Source: Caldithrix sp.
GTDB taxonomy: Bacteria > KSB1 > UBA2214 > DYKH01
NCBI GenBank assembly: GCA_020722685.1
Contig: DYKH01000012.1
Location: 4,299-68,298 of the forward strand
Length of the DNA: 64,000 bases
Direction: 5' to 3'
In this document: positions 9,635 through 18,571 of the stretch, one piece after another
How the letters are laid out: every line of letters starts with the position of its first letter
How positions within the stretch are numbered: the first letter of the stretch is position 1
Translations under genes and position numbers: made by a program
Notes under the pieces: generated by a model
The model's database searches: none
What the model was told of the DNA's origin: nothing
Seen by the model: the letters and a program-made list of their open reading frames with translations, nothing else

Positions 9635-10417
9635 TCAGATAGAAGAGTTCTCGTAGCGATACCCCTCGATCAGGACTTTCCTAAGTTCTTCCTCACTCAA
9701 ATCGGTTTTCAGCTTTCCGTCGATGGCGATAGAAATCTTGCCGGTCTCTTCGGAAACGACGATGGCCATCGCATCGCTTTCCTCCGAAACGCCCAATGCG
9801 GCGCGATGCCGGGTGCCAAGCTCGGCTTGCGCCTCGTCAATCTCCGCCAGCGGCAAAATGCATCTTGCTGCTTCGATGATGTCGTTTTGGATGACGACGG
9901 CCCCATCGTGAAGCGGAGCGCGCGGATTAAAGATCGAAAGCAAGAGCGGAGTAGAGACTTCCGCCTGCAGCCGTACGCCCGTTTCCAAAGTCATCTTGAG
10001 GCCGGTCTCCCGCACCATGACGATGAGAGCGCCGTAGCCGCGTTCCTGCAAAATCTTGGTCGCTTCTACAACCACGTCGATCACTTTGCTGCCGCTCACC
10101 TTAAAAAAATACCGCACCACCGGGTTTTGGCCGATATAGATGAGCAGCCGCCTCAATTCCGGTTGAAAAATGATGACGAATGCCACCAGCCAAACAGTGC
10201 GCAAGTTCTCAAAGATCCAGCTTATGCCCCGCATTTGCAGCAGCGGCGTAATGATGGAAAGCACCATGATGATAACCAGACCCACCAGCATCTGGGCGCC
10301 GCGCGAGCCGCGGAGAAAATTATGCGCCCGGTAAATGATGAAGGCCATGACAATGATGTCTAAAATATCCATCACCGTGACCGGCAAGAAACCTATTTTG
10401 AAAAGGGTAAGCTGCAT
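9635..10417 (-). CDS. cdaA: Diadenylate cyclase (c-di-AMP synthase)
   Basis: The 260-residue protein makes c-di-AMP from two ATP. Three N-terminal membrane segments (about residues 16-30, 43-60 and 70-86) are followed by IIFQPELRRLL and a DAC domain with the two defining motifs, DGA (171-173, PLHDGAVVI) and RHR (203-205, GTRHRAALG). An upstream ATG at 10459 would overlap folP by 32 bases. I prefer 10417, 10 bases after the folP stop, because IGFLPVTVMDILDI then begins the protein as in relatives. Neither start has a clear Shine-Dalgarno. It is the distal member of the tilS-hpt-ftsH-folP run. Confidence 0.93.
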   Translation of the reverse strand: MQLTLFKIGFLPVTVMDILDIIVMAFIIYRAHNFLRGSRGAQMLVGLVIIMVLSIITPLLQMRGISWIFENLRTVWLVAFVIIFQPELRRLLIYIGQNPVVRYFFKVSGSKVIDVVVEATKILQERGYGALIVMVRETGLKMTLETGVRLQAEVSTPLLLSIFNPRAPLHDGAVVIQNDIIEAARCILPLAEIDEAQAELGTRHRAALGVSEESDAMAIVVSEETGKISIAIDGKLKTDLSEEELRKVLIEGYRYENSSI

Positions 10418-10427
10418 CCGATTTTGC

Positions 10428-11294
10428 TTAGACTGAATTACCTTTGCGGACGATGGCATCGGCGATGGTCACCACGCGCTTCATCTCTTTGACGTCATGC
10501 ACGCGGACAATACTCGCTCCATTGAATACGCAAGCGGCGACGGCAGCAGCAGTGCCTTCCAGCCGTTCTTCCGCCGGCAGACCAAGCGTGAGGCCGATGA
10601 AGGACTTGCGCGATGGGCCGACCAAAATGGGGCAGCGCAAGCGCGCCAATTTCGATAGCTCGCGCAGTATTTGAAAATTGTCCTGTAGACGTTTGCCAAA
10701 GCCGATGCCCGGATCGATGACGATTTGCTCGGGCGTGATGCCGGCATCCATCGCCAATTGTTTGCTCTGTTTCAGATACCCGATGATTTCGGCCATCAGG
10801 TCGTCATAGTGCGGATTTTTCTGCATATCGCGCGGTGTGCCTTTGATGTGCATCAGCACCACGCCGGCGCGGAACCTGGCAATGACCGAAGCCATGTTGG
10901 AATCAAAGCGCAACCCGCTGATGTCGTTCACCAGGTCGGCGCCGGCGCGCAAGGCGCTTTCAGCGACTTTGGCTTTATAGGTATCCACGGAAATGGGAAT
11001 GGTCATCTGACCGCGAAGTCGCTCGATAACGGGTACGACGCGCCGCAGTTCTTCATCAAGGGGAACCGGTTGCGAGCCGGGTCGTGTCGATTCGCCGCCG
11101 ATGTCGATGATATCCGCACCCTCGTCCCGCATCTCCAAGGCGCGTCGAAGGGCGTCATCGAGCGAGTAATGCCGACCGCCATCGGAAAATGAATCAGGAG
11201 TGACGTTCAGAATGCCCATCACTTGAGTAGCCTGACCAAGCTCCAAGACCTTGTCGCGGCAGCGCCAGTAGAACCTTTTATTTGTTCGATCCAT
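10428..11294 (-). CDS. folP: Dihydropteroate synthase
   Basis: This enzyme joins p-aminobenzoate to 6-hydroxymethyl-dihydropterin diphosphate in folate synthesis. The 288 residues carry the pterin-binding motifs MGILNVTPDSFSDGG (about 25-39) and IDIGGESTRPGS, and a late GPSRKSFIG. The frame runs open to 11639, but that extension overlaps the TPR gene in another frame. The ATG at 11294 overlaps the TPR stop by 17 bases and places the conserved motif at the usual distance. The overlap suggests coupled translation with the TPR gene and then cdaA. Confidence 0.95.
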   Translation of the reverse strand: MDRTNKRFYWRCRDKVLELGQATQVMGILNVTPDSFSDGGRHYSLDDALRRALEMRDEGADIIDIGGESTRPGSQPVPLDEELRRVVPVIERLRGQMTIPISVDTYKAKVAESALRAGADLVNDISGLRFDSNMASVIARFRAGVVLMHIKGTPRDMQKNPHYDDLMAEIIGYLKQSKQLAMDAGITPEQIVIDPGIGFGKRLQDNFQILRELSKLARLRCPILVGPSRKSFIGLTLGLPAEERLEGTAAAVAACVFNGASIVRVHDVKEMKRVVTIADAIVRKGNSV

Positions 11295-12876
11295 GCAATT
11301 TGAGTGAAGAAGTATCTGGCTTGGTGAGATCGAAAAGGCGCTTTCGTGCTTCATCGGCATAGACATCATCCAATCCACGGCTGTTGCGAATGCGCAGTCT
11401 ATACTCGGCAATTGCCTGGTCTCGGAGACCTTTGCTTTCAAAGATATGGCCGAGATAGAGGTGAGCATCCGGATGGTCGCCAACCTGCACGGCGCGCTGG
11501 AAGAAGCGCTCGGCGTTGTCGACGTCTTTCGAGTTGAAATAATAGACGCCCAAATTATAATAGGCATCGGCATTGCGCGGATCGATCTCGATAATGCGGT
11601 TGTAGGTTTCCACAATGCGATCGAAATCAGCCGATCCAACTGCCATTTTTCCTCGGAACAAGAGGCCCTCGATGGAACGCGGATGAATCGCTAACAACTC
11701 GTTGATGGCCAAGTCTGCCCGCTTGGGCCACTTGTTAAAATAAAGCAAGTCGGCCAGTCGGAGCCTGGCTTCCTCATAGCAAGGGTCGATGTGTATGGCC
11801 TGACGCAACACTTTTTCTTCGTTGGCAAAGCCGATCTTTTTGATGCGAGACGCATGCAGGTGTGAGTAGTCGCAGTACGTGCGGGCATTATAGGGATCCT
11901 GCTGCCAGGCCCGGTATAAATGCGATTCCGCTTGCTGCCACATTTTGCGCAGGATGTAGTACTTGCCAATAATCCGATGCGCCTCAGAGTTCGTGCTGTC
12001 CAGACTGCTGACGGTCCGCTCACAAAGCTTGAGAGCAATCAGGCGGGCGAGATCGCCGGACTTGCCTTTTCGCTCTTGCTGAATGCTGTATTCCAGGTTG
12101 GAGCGAGCCAGCAAATTGCGTATCGGAATGTATGAAGTGTCCGCCCGATACCCCATCTCGGACAAATGAACGGCCTGGGCATAGTCTCTGGCGGCAAAGG
12201 CTTTAGAGGCCAGTGCTTGCCATTTGCACATCGAATCCGAGACGGTTTGGGGCGGCATGAGAAGCGAAGAAATAGGTCTGCCAATCGTCTCGATTACCCT
12301 GGTTCCCAATGCAATCGAAAGTGAGAAATACTGATCAGACGTTGTCCGTTCGGTTCCGCTTCTGATGACATCGTTGGTCATGCTGTCCACCAGCCGCCAG
12401 TCCAAGGTGCAGGAATCCGAACGTGTGCTTAGCTTCCCCAAGACCGCGTACTTTAGGCGGATTCGACGGGCAAAGCTTTGCAAGTATTGCTCATTGCCTG
12501 CAGAATCGGAGTCGATGGCCTCCCATATCCATTCCAGAGGATAAACGAGAGCCTCGTCAGTTAAAACGTTTTGCAGATAGAGATTGGCTTGATCGGCGAC
12601 GGCAAAAGCAGACCAGGATTGGTTATCGGCAAGCCGGTCGGAAATAAGGGGCAGCACACATAGTCGCGCCTTGTCTTTTTGGGGAAGGTTTCGGAAAAAC
12701 ACCGTCGCGGCCAGTACCAAGAAAAGGGTCGAGGTCACCAAAAGGGCGGACAAGAATTTCGCTTTGTTCATAAAGTCGGAAACAAACCGCAAGTAAGTGA
12801 TGACGAAAACCGCAATCAGGTAGATGGCCAAGAGGTAAGAATAATTGCTGAGGAATGCCGAAAAGGTCACATCCAA
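11278..12876 (-). CDS. Membrane-anchored TPR protein
   Basis: Two hydrophobic segments (about residues 13-31 and 40-62) anchor the 532-residue protein. Next comes a region beginning RLCVLPLISDRLAD (about 70-205) that resembles the TolB-N/FlgO-like fold often found before TPRs. At least six tetratricopeptide repeats follow (about 220-510; for example ADAYYNLGVYYFNSKDVDNA). The TPRs indicate protein-protein contacts; the partner is unknown. The start is TTG at 12876 with GGAG four bases upstream; no in-frame ATG lies nearby. It sits between ftsH and folP. Confidence 0.8.
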   Translation of the reverse strand: MDVTFSAFLSNYSYLLAIYLIAVFVITYLRFVSDFMNKAKFLSALLVTSTLFLVLAATVFFRNLPQKDKARLCVLPLISDRLADNQSWSAFAVADQANLYLQNVLTDEALVYPLEWIWEAIDSDSAGNEQYLQSFARRIRLKYAVLGKLSTRSDSCTLDWRLVDSMTNDVIRSGTERTTSDQYFSLSIALGTRVIETIGRPISSLLMPPQTVSDSMCKWQALASKAFAARDYAQAVHLSEMGYRADTSYIPIRNLLARSNLEYSIQQERKGKSGDLARLIALKLCERTVSSLDSTNSEAHRIIGKYYILRKMWQQAESHLYRAWQQDPYNARTYCDYSHLHASRIKKIGFANEEKVLRQAIHIDPCYEEARLRLADLLYFNKWPKRADLAINELLAIHPRSIEGLLFRGKMAVGSADFDRIVETYNRIIEIDPRNADAYYNLGVYYFNSKDVDNAERFFQRAVQVGDHPDAHLYLGHIFESKGLRDQAIAEYRLRIRNSRGLDDVYADEARKRLFDLTKPDTSSLKLHGSNK

Positions 12877-13207
12877 ACTGCTCCATAATAGGGATGTCGA
12901 TCGCGTTGGGCGCTTTAGCCTTTCAGGTCGAATTCGTTTTCGCGCCGCGCAGTTAAAAAGCTTAGAAGGAACTCGATGAAGACTGATGGTACCATGTCAG
13001 CCGTCAGAACGGTTGCCCGCATGACCGAAAAGTGTCTTTGCCGAACCCAGCGATTCTTTATGCTAAATCGAGGATCCGGGCCGAGGTTTAAGCTTGCACC
13101 TCGAACGGCTACTGCCGCTGCCGGAAAGATGACGGTGACCTGCGAATCCATCAGATGATTGCTGCCGGGACGGATGGTCTCCTGAGGCCTGTTCTCATCA
13201 GAGCCGC
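12877..13207. other. Gap between ftsH and the TPR gene
   Basis: About 330 bases without a convincing gene. A 98-codon minus-strand frame (12915-13211) would start with TTG overlapping the ftsH stop. It has no ribosome binding site of its own and matches nothing I recognise. Confidence 0.4.
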
Positions 13208-15256
13208 TCAAGTCTCGGCGACGACTTCCGGACTCTTGGAGGTTTTTTTCTTGCGGGGCTTTCCGCCGTCTTTGTTTTTCGGACTAGGAAGAACCGAACC
13301 GCGGAGGATCAAATCGATATCCTCGCCATCCAAGATTTCCCGTTCCAGCAGGGCTGTGGCCAAAGCGTGCAGCTTGTGCAAGTTTTCCTGAATCAGCTTG
13401 TCAACGTCCACCACCGCTTCCTCGATCAGACGCTTTATTTCTTTGTCGATCATTTGCGCTGTGGCTTCGCTGTAGTCGCGATGCTGGGCAATTTCTCTGC
13501 CAAGGAAAATTTCTTCCTGTTTTTCCCCAAAGGTGAGTGGGCCCATGACTTCGCTCATGCCCCATTCACACACCATCTTACGCGCTAACTCGGTGACCCT
13601 TTTGATGTCATCCCCGGCGCCAGTGGAAAGCTCATTGAGCACTGCCTTTTCAGCGGAGCGCCCGCCCAAAAGCTGGCGCATGAGAGCCAGACAGTAGGTT
13701 TTGGAATAGGTATGTTTTTCATCCATCGGCAAAGTGGTGGTGGCGCCCAAGGCTCTCCCTCGAGGGATAATAGTGACTTTGTGCACCGGATCCGAGCCGG
13801 GCGTCAGCTTGGCGACCAAGACATGGCCGGCCTCGTGATAGGCGGTGCTTCTTTTTTCTTCTTCACTGATCAGCAAGCTCTTGCGCTCGGTGCCCATCAG
13901 AACTTTGTCTTTTGCCTCTTCAAAATCCGCAGGGCCGACGACCTCTTTATTCTTTCTCGCTGCCAATAAGGCGGCTTCATTGACCATGTTGGCCAAATCA
14001 GCCCCGGAGAATCCGGGCGTTCCCTTGGCCAAAAGCGAGAGATTGACGCCTTTGTCCATGGGTATTTTGCGGGTATGAACTCTTAATATCCCTTCCCGAC
14101 CGCGCACATCGGGTCGATCCACGACGATTTGCCGGTCAAAGCGGCCCGGACGCAGCAGGGCAGAGTCGAGAACGTCGGGACGATTGGTAGCCGCCAACAA
14201 GATGACGCCCTCATTGAATTCAAAGCCGTCCATCTCTACCAGCAATTGGTTGAGAGTCTGCTCACGCTCATCATGTCCGCCGCCCAGGCCGGCCCCTCGA
14301 TGCCTACCAACCGCGTCCAACTCGTCGATGAAAATGATGCAAGGAGCGTTTCTCTTGCCTTGTTCGAACAGGTCGCGTACCCGCGAAGCTCCGACGCCGA
14401 CGAACATTTCCACAAAGTCTGCGCCCGACATGCTAAAAAACGGGACGCCGGCTTCGCCGGCAATGGCTTTCGCCAATAGGGTCTTACCTGTGCCCGGAGG
14501 CCCAAGCAGCAGGGCGCCCTTGGGTATTTTTCCTCCCAAGCGCTGAAACTTTTCCGGTTCTTTCAGAAACTCGATGATTTCTCGCAGCTCGGTTTTGGCT
14601 TCGTCGGCGCCGGCCACATCGTCGAAGGTAACCTTGGGATAATTCTCTGTCCACAGGCGCGCCCGGGATTTGCCAAAGGAAAAAATGCCTTTGGCCCCGC
14701 CTCCTTGCATGCGACGGACCAGGTAGATCCAAACGCCGATCATCAGCAGCCAGGGAAACGCAGTTAGGAAATAACTCCAGATGCCGGGAGAATCCTGTTT
14801 GAACTGCAAATTGAGCCCATACTTGCTGCGCCACATGTCGATGGTTTGGAAATCCGGCTTGGTCGGCAGCACAACCTTAAAGTTCTTGCTCATGCTCCGC
14901 CCGTTTACCGTCAGCCCATCGGTGTCCTTCAAATTGCCACTCAGGATGACATCGTGAACGACCGCGCTGGTAATTTTGCCCTTTTGCAACAGGTCAACGA
15001 ATTGGTCATAGGTGATGACTTGTTCCTTCTCTCGCTGCGAGCTCAATCGCTGCGAGACAAAGAGGGAGACAGCAATGATAGCGATCCAAAAAAGCAAAGT
15101 TCTGGACGCGCGACGCCATTGTGGGCCGTCGGGTTTTTGCGCCGACTGGCCAAGCTTGCGAAAATTATCGCTCAGGTTCGGTCGCTTGGGTCGGGGATTA
15201 CGAAACGCTCCTGGCTCCTTTTTGTCTTTTTTGTCTTTTTCTTTTTGTTGGGCCAT
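13208..15256 (-). CDS. ftsH: ATP-dependent zinc metalloprotease FtsH
   Basis: FtsH is a hexameric inner-membrane AAA+ protease that degrades membrane and regulatory proteins. From the ATG at 15256 the product has 682 residues. It has a Lys-rich N-terminus, membrane segments at about 54-70 and 162-180 flanking a periplasmic domain, Walker A GPPGTGKT (252-259), Walker [12 protein letters not shown], the arginine-finger region RPGRFD (369-374), and the zinc site HEAGH (474-478) with a third ligand in [10 protein letters not shown]. The C-terminal tail is Lys-rich and low in complexity. An earlier ATG at 15304 adds 16 residues without better support. It lies between hpt and the TPR gene, the common tilS-hpt-ftsH order. 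Confidence 0.97.
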   Translation of the reverse strand: MAQQKEKDKKDKKEPGAFRNPRPKRPNLSDNFRKLGQSAQKPDGPQWRRASRTLLFWIAIIAVSLFVSQRLSSQREKEQVITYDQFVDLLQKGKITSAVVHDVILSGNLKDTDGLTVNGRSMSKNFKVVLPTKPDFQTIDMWRSKYGLNLQFKQDSPGIWSYFLTAFPWLLMIGVWIYLVRRMQGGGAKGIFSFGKSRARLWTENYPKVTFDDVAGADEAKTELREIIEFLKEPEKFQRLGGKIPKGALLLGPPGTGKTLLAKAIAGEAGVPFFSMSGADFVEMFVGVGASRVRDLFEQGKRNAPCIIFIDELDAVGRHRGAGLGGGHDEREQTLNQLLVEMDGFEFNEGVILLAATNRPDVLDSALLRPGRFDRQIVVDRPDVRGREGILRVHTRKIPMDKGVNLSLLAKGTPGFSGADLANMVNEAALLAARKNKEVVGPADFEEAKDKVLMGTERKSLLISEEEKRSTAYHEAGHVLVAKLTPGSDPVHKVTIIPRGRALGATTTLPMDEKHTYSKTYCLALMRQLLGGRSAEKAVLNELSTGAGDDIKRVTELARKMVCEWGMSEVMGPLTFGEKQEEIFLGREIAQHRDYSEATAQMIDKEIKRLIEEAVVDVDKLIQENLHKLHALATALLEREILDGEDIDLILRGSVLPSPKNKDGGKPRKKKTSKSPEVVAET

Positions 15257-15325
15257 TGTAAAACAAATCCAAAAAATCTTGCTTGATTTTTCCACTCCAC
15301 ACATTTGCCAGAGTATCAGCCAGAA

Positions 15326-15877
15326 TCAATCCATAACATAAATGGCCGGCAGGTTGCGCAGTATTTGTTTATGGTCTAAGCCATAGCCAACGACGAATTC
15401 GTTAGGAATTTCAAAGCCTACATAATCGATGCTAAAATCGACTTTGGCTTTGTCTTTCTTTAGCAACAGCGAAACGAATCTGAGGGAAGCCGGTTTCAAT
15501 TCGGATATCCTACGCTCCAGGAACCTCACCGAGAGACCGGTATCGACAATATCCTCTACTACCAGGATGTGCCTGCCGTGGACGTCCGCATTAATGTCTT
15601 TGAGTATTTGTACCCGTCCTGAAGAGATGGTTGCATCCCCATAGCTCGAGACCTTGATGAAATCCACTTCCAAATCGATTTCCACGTAGCGGATGAGATC
15701 GGCCATAAAAATAAAACCCCCGTTCAAGACGCCGATCATGATGGGATTCTTATCGCGGTAATCGTCAGTGATCAGTTTTCCCAACTCTTGGGTACGGGCA
15801 CAAATCTGCTCGCGTGTCAACAGCACTCGAAACTTGCCGTCGTAGACGACTTTTTCAAATTCGGTTCGCTGAATCAA
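15326..15877 (-). CDS. hpt: Hypoxanthine phosphoribosyltransferase
   Basis: The enzyme salvages hypoxanthine and guanine with PRPP. The 183 residues contain the PRPP loop VVEDIVDTGLS (106-116), the flexible-loop motif VSSYGD near 76-81, and the C-terminal GYGLDHKQILRNLPAIY typical of the family. The start appears to be TTG at 15877, which overlaps the end of tilS by 23 bases; there is no usable ATG before residue 48. AAGGA lies very close to this TTG, so initiation may depend on coupling with tilS. Confidence 0.95.
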   Translation of the reverse strand: MIQRTEFEKVVYDGKFRVLLTREQICARTQELGKLITDDYRDKNPIMIGVLNGGFIFMADLIRYVEIDLEVDFIKVSSYGDATISSGRVQILKDINADVHGRHILVVEDIVDTGLSVRFLERRISELKPASLRFVSLLLKKDKAKVDFSIDYVGFEIPNEFVVGYGLDHKQILRNLPAIYVMD

Positions 15878-17267
15878 GTTCCTTGCTCAATGCCAGTCTA
15901 AAAATCCGTTTGGATGAATCAGTCACCTTGTACCGATCATCCAGGCGGTAACCGCAAATCCAGACGATTCCGGAGCCACACTCCAGAATCGGAACACTGT
16001 CACGCAGGTAAAATGGTACTTTTTCGTCGACAAAAAAATCGGAAAGCTTCTTGCTGCCTTTGAGATTTAAGGGATGAAAACGGTCTCCTGCTCTGAAGGT
16101 TCGCACGCACACCGGCCCTCCCATCAAGTCCGCATCAATCCACTCGATGTTTGGATCACGCTGAAAAAGCACCTGCTCTAACGGTTTGGATTCTGCCTTT
16201 ATTTCAAGGACAAGTCCCTGCCAGAGGTTGTATTTGCCGGGCATTTCCGTAATTTCGATTCTGTGGATGGCTCTTTTGGCTTTGCTCAAAACAAGCGCGT
16301 CAGAGCTCAACCGCATCGTGAGTCCGCTGTCAAGCTTGATTTCTTTACCCGGACGGCGATTTCGCAGCAATTGGACCATGCGATCCGTCGTCTGAAAATC
16401 CAACCTTCTGGGGTCGTCGCCAAGCACGTCCAAAGCATGACGTAAGATGTAATTTTGCAGCGGGGTAAAATACGCCAAAAAGGCTATAATATCAAGAACA
16501 ATTTTGTCCGCATCCTGATATCGCAAGCACTTCAAATACGCCGTTCGTCCTTGCTCCCGCAAAAAAGCATCGACCTCCATCATGATAGCGCCGAGGTGAT
16601 TCAGCGCCGCCACCACCTTTGGATTGAAATCCTTTTTGATCTGCGGAAGCAACAGGTGGCGAATACGATTGCGTTTGTAGGACAAATCGTCGTTGGAGGA
16701 GTCATACCGGAAGTGCAAGCCAAACTCATCGGCATGCGCCATAATCTGGCGGCGGCTGGCGAACAACAGCGGACGGATGTATTTGCCCCTGCGGATGGGG
16801 ATGCCGGTCAGTCCGGCCACCCCTGTTCCGCGCATAACGCGGTCAAGGATGGTTTCGGCTTGATCGTCGGCAGTGTGGCCGAACGCAATCCGTTGGCAGT
16901 CATTTTCTGCTGCCACCCGATCTAAGAACTGATATCGCAGTTCTCTCGCACCCATCTCGATGCTTAGCTTGTTCGCCTGACTGTATTCGGCGACGTCTTG
17001 CGCCTCTGTAAAAACGGGGGTCTGCATTTCCGCGCAGATGGTCTTGACGAATTGTTCATCCTCATCCGACTCTTCGCCGCGGAGCCGGTGATTAAAGTGG
17101 GCCACACAAAGCTCCAGTTGCCATTCCGGGCAAAGGCGGCGCAGCAAGTCCAGAAGCACGACGGAATCGACCCCGCCCGACACCGCGACAAGAATCCGGT
17201 CGCCAGGTTGTATCAAGGCATGTTTGCGACAGAACTCTGCGAGAGATTTTGTCAAATCGGTTGCCAT
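15855..17267 (-). CDS. tilS: tRNA(Ile)-lysidine synthase
   Basis: TilS converts C34 of the tRNA(Ile) CAU anticodon to lysidine so that it reads AUA. The 470-residue protein has the PP-loop ATPase motif SGGVDS at 30-35, the HFNHRLRGEESDEDE region, and GHTADDQAETIL. The C-terminal substrate-binding domain is present (FRAGDRFHPLNLKGSKKLSD), so it is a full-length two-domain enzyme. It is the first gene of the run into hpt, ftsH, the TPR gene, folP and cdaA. Confidence 0.96.
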   Translation of the reverse strand: MATDLTKSLAEFCRKHALIQPGDRILVAVSGGVDSVVLLDLLRRLCPEWQLELCVAHFNHRLRGEESDEDEQFVKTICAEMQTPVFTEAQDVAEYSQANKLSIEMGARELRYQFLDRVAAENDCQRIAFGHTADDQAETILDRVMRGTGVAGLTGIPIRRGKYIRPLLFASRRQIMAHADEFGLHFRYDSSNDDLSYKRNRIRHLLLPQIKKDFNPKVVAALNHLGAIMMEVDAFLREQGRTAYLKCLRYQDADKIVLDIIAFLAYFTPLQNYILRHALDVLGDDPRRLDFQTTDRMVQLLRNRRPGKEIKLDSGLTMRLSSDALVLSKAKRAIHRIEITEMPGKYNLWQGLVLEIKAESKPLEQVLFQRDPNIEWIDADLMGGPVCVRTFRAGDRFHPLNLKGSKKLSDFFVDEKVPFYLRDSVPILECGSGIVWICGYRLDDRYKVTDSSKRIFRLALSKELDSANRI

Positions 17268-17735
17268 CCTCTAAAGTGCGTAGTTGAAAGTTCTCCAAGA
17301 TAGCCTTGCCGAGGAACCCGTTTTTTGAATGTCGTTCGGCTGCTCGTCAAAATGATTGGAGCAAAGGCAATCACGCGTTGCCGATGGTGAAAGTGTAAGG
17401 TGAATATAAAGAATTCAAACCTTGCTGACAACTGTTAATTGTCCCCAAAGCGGCGGATAGTCCAAAGTGCCATAGAGGATTTTGGACGAATTAGCCCGCG
17501 ACCTAATTTCGGGGTAAATAAGTATTGACTTTTATCAGAAAAAATGTAAATTATGCCGTTTTTGAAAAATGAAATTAAAGCAAAGTGGGAGGATTAGCTT
17601 TCTGTTATTTTTGACAGATAGCTCCGGTTCGATCGAAACGACAAGGCTTGTAAGAGCAAGAGATTCCAAAAACGTACACTGCACGATAGTACTCGTGCTT
17701 TAATTTTATCTACTAATTGTAAGGAGGATACCTTA
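17268..17735. other. Divergent intergenic region, tilS and lipoprotein
   Basis: This 468-base gap separates tilS (minus) from the helical lipoprotein gene (plus). The right half is A/T-rich and holds a candidate promoter at 17525-17552. I see no RNA gene. The leader between that promoter and the ATG would be about 175 bases, long enough for regulation, but I recognise no known riboswitch. Confidence 0.5.
17525..17552 (+). promoter_or_regulatory. Candidate promoter for the lipoprotein gene
   Basis: TTGACT (17525-17530), a 16-base A-rich spacer, then TAAATT (17547-17552). The match to sigma-70 boxes is fair. It is the best candidate in the gap. Confidence 0.35.
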
Positions 17736-18353
17736 ATGAAAGCTAAACAGGTGGTCGCAATCTTAGCCATCGTCATCGCTCTGTCGATGATGGTGGGCTG
17801 CGCAAAAGTACCACAGGCAGACGTGGATGCTGCCAAGGCAGCACTGGATGCAGCAAAAGCCGCTGAGGCTGATCGCTACGTACCCGCTCAATACAACGCC
17901 GTAAAGGATTCTGTTGATGCAGCGATGGCAGAAATAGAGCGTCAAAATTCCAAATTCGCTCTTTTCCGTAGCTATGGCAAGGCTCAAAAGAAGCTGCAAG
18001 AAGCCGCAACCGCAGCAAACGCTGCCAAAGATGCTGCCGCGACTGAAAAGGAAAAGGTCCGCGCCGAAGCCCAGGATTTGATCAGCAAAGCACAAGCAGC
18101 CGTTGAAGAAGCCAAAAAGTTGATGAAGAAGGCGCCGAGAGGTAAGGAAGGTCGTGCTGCGCTGGAAGCCATTCAGAGCGATCTCACCATGGTGGAAACC
18201 TCTTTGACGGAAGCCAATACCGCATTGACCAACGGCGACGCGCTGACCGCACGTGACAAGGCAAAAGCAGGGTTGGAGAAGGTTAATTCCATCAACCAAG
18301 AATTGCAGGATGCGATTGCCAAGAAGGCCGGTTATTCCAAAAGAGCCAAGTAA
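17736..18353 (+). CDS. Alpha-helical lipoprotein, DUF4398-like, C-terminal Lys
   Basis: The 205-residue product has a signal peptide with lipobox MVGC (Cys22). The mature part is almost wholly alanine-, lysine- and glutamate-rich helix, predicted coiled coil, similar to DUF4398 lipoproteins. It ends KKAGYSKRAK, with a C-terminal lysine after a Tyr and basic residues. This recalls the KYRK end of Braun lipoprotein, whose last lysine is joined to peptidoglycan by L,D-transpeptidases. Two such enzymes follow on the same strand. A strong AAGGAGG eight bases before the ATG and a strong terminator after the gene suggest high expression as its own unit. Function as an outer-membrane tether is inference; a simple periplasmic structural role is the alternative. 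Confidence 0.8.
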   Translation: MKAKQVVAILAIVIALSMMVGCAKVPQADVDAAKAALDAAKAAEADRYVPAQYNAVKDSVDAAMAEIERQNSKFALFRSYGKAQKKLQEAATAANAAKDAAATEKEKVRAEAQDLISKAQAAVEEAKKLMKKAPRGKEGRAALEAIQSDLTMVETSLTEANTALTNGDALTARDKAKAGLEKVNSINQELQDAIAKKAGYSKRAK

Positions 18354-18372
18354 TCGGTAGGTTTAGTCTCAT

Positions 18373-18439
18373 AAAAACCTCGATCCGCGTCGACGAGCGC
18401 ATCAACCAATGCGCTTTCTCTTCGCAGATCGGGGTTTTT
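18373..18439 (+). terminator. Terminator after the lipoprotein gene
   Basis: AAAAACCTCGATC (18373-18385) pairs with GATCGGGGTTTTT (18427-18439) with one G-U pair. A second hairpin, AGCGCAT with ATGCGCT, is nested inside. The T run ends the stem. It would end the lipoprotein transcript before the L,D-transpeptidase genes. Confidence 0.85.
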
Positions 18440-18571
18440 CTTTGTCTTTTCCCTCTCTTACAAGTTTTGTCCGCAGAATTCAAACCTTGCGCTTACATCT
18501 TGTCGAAATAAAAATCACCGTTATGAAATCCTTCGTGGTCGATCACTTGCTTTAGGAGCCCTGGCTTTTGC

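Noticed and set aside
12915..13211. 98-codon frame after ftsH with TTG overlapping the ftsH stop
   Set aside because: No ribosome binding site, no recognised family and composition like untranslated DNA; kept only as a note on the gap.
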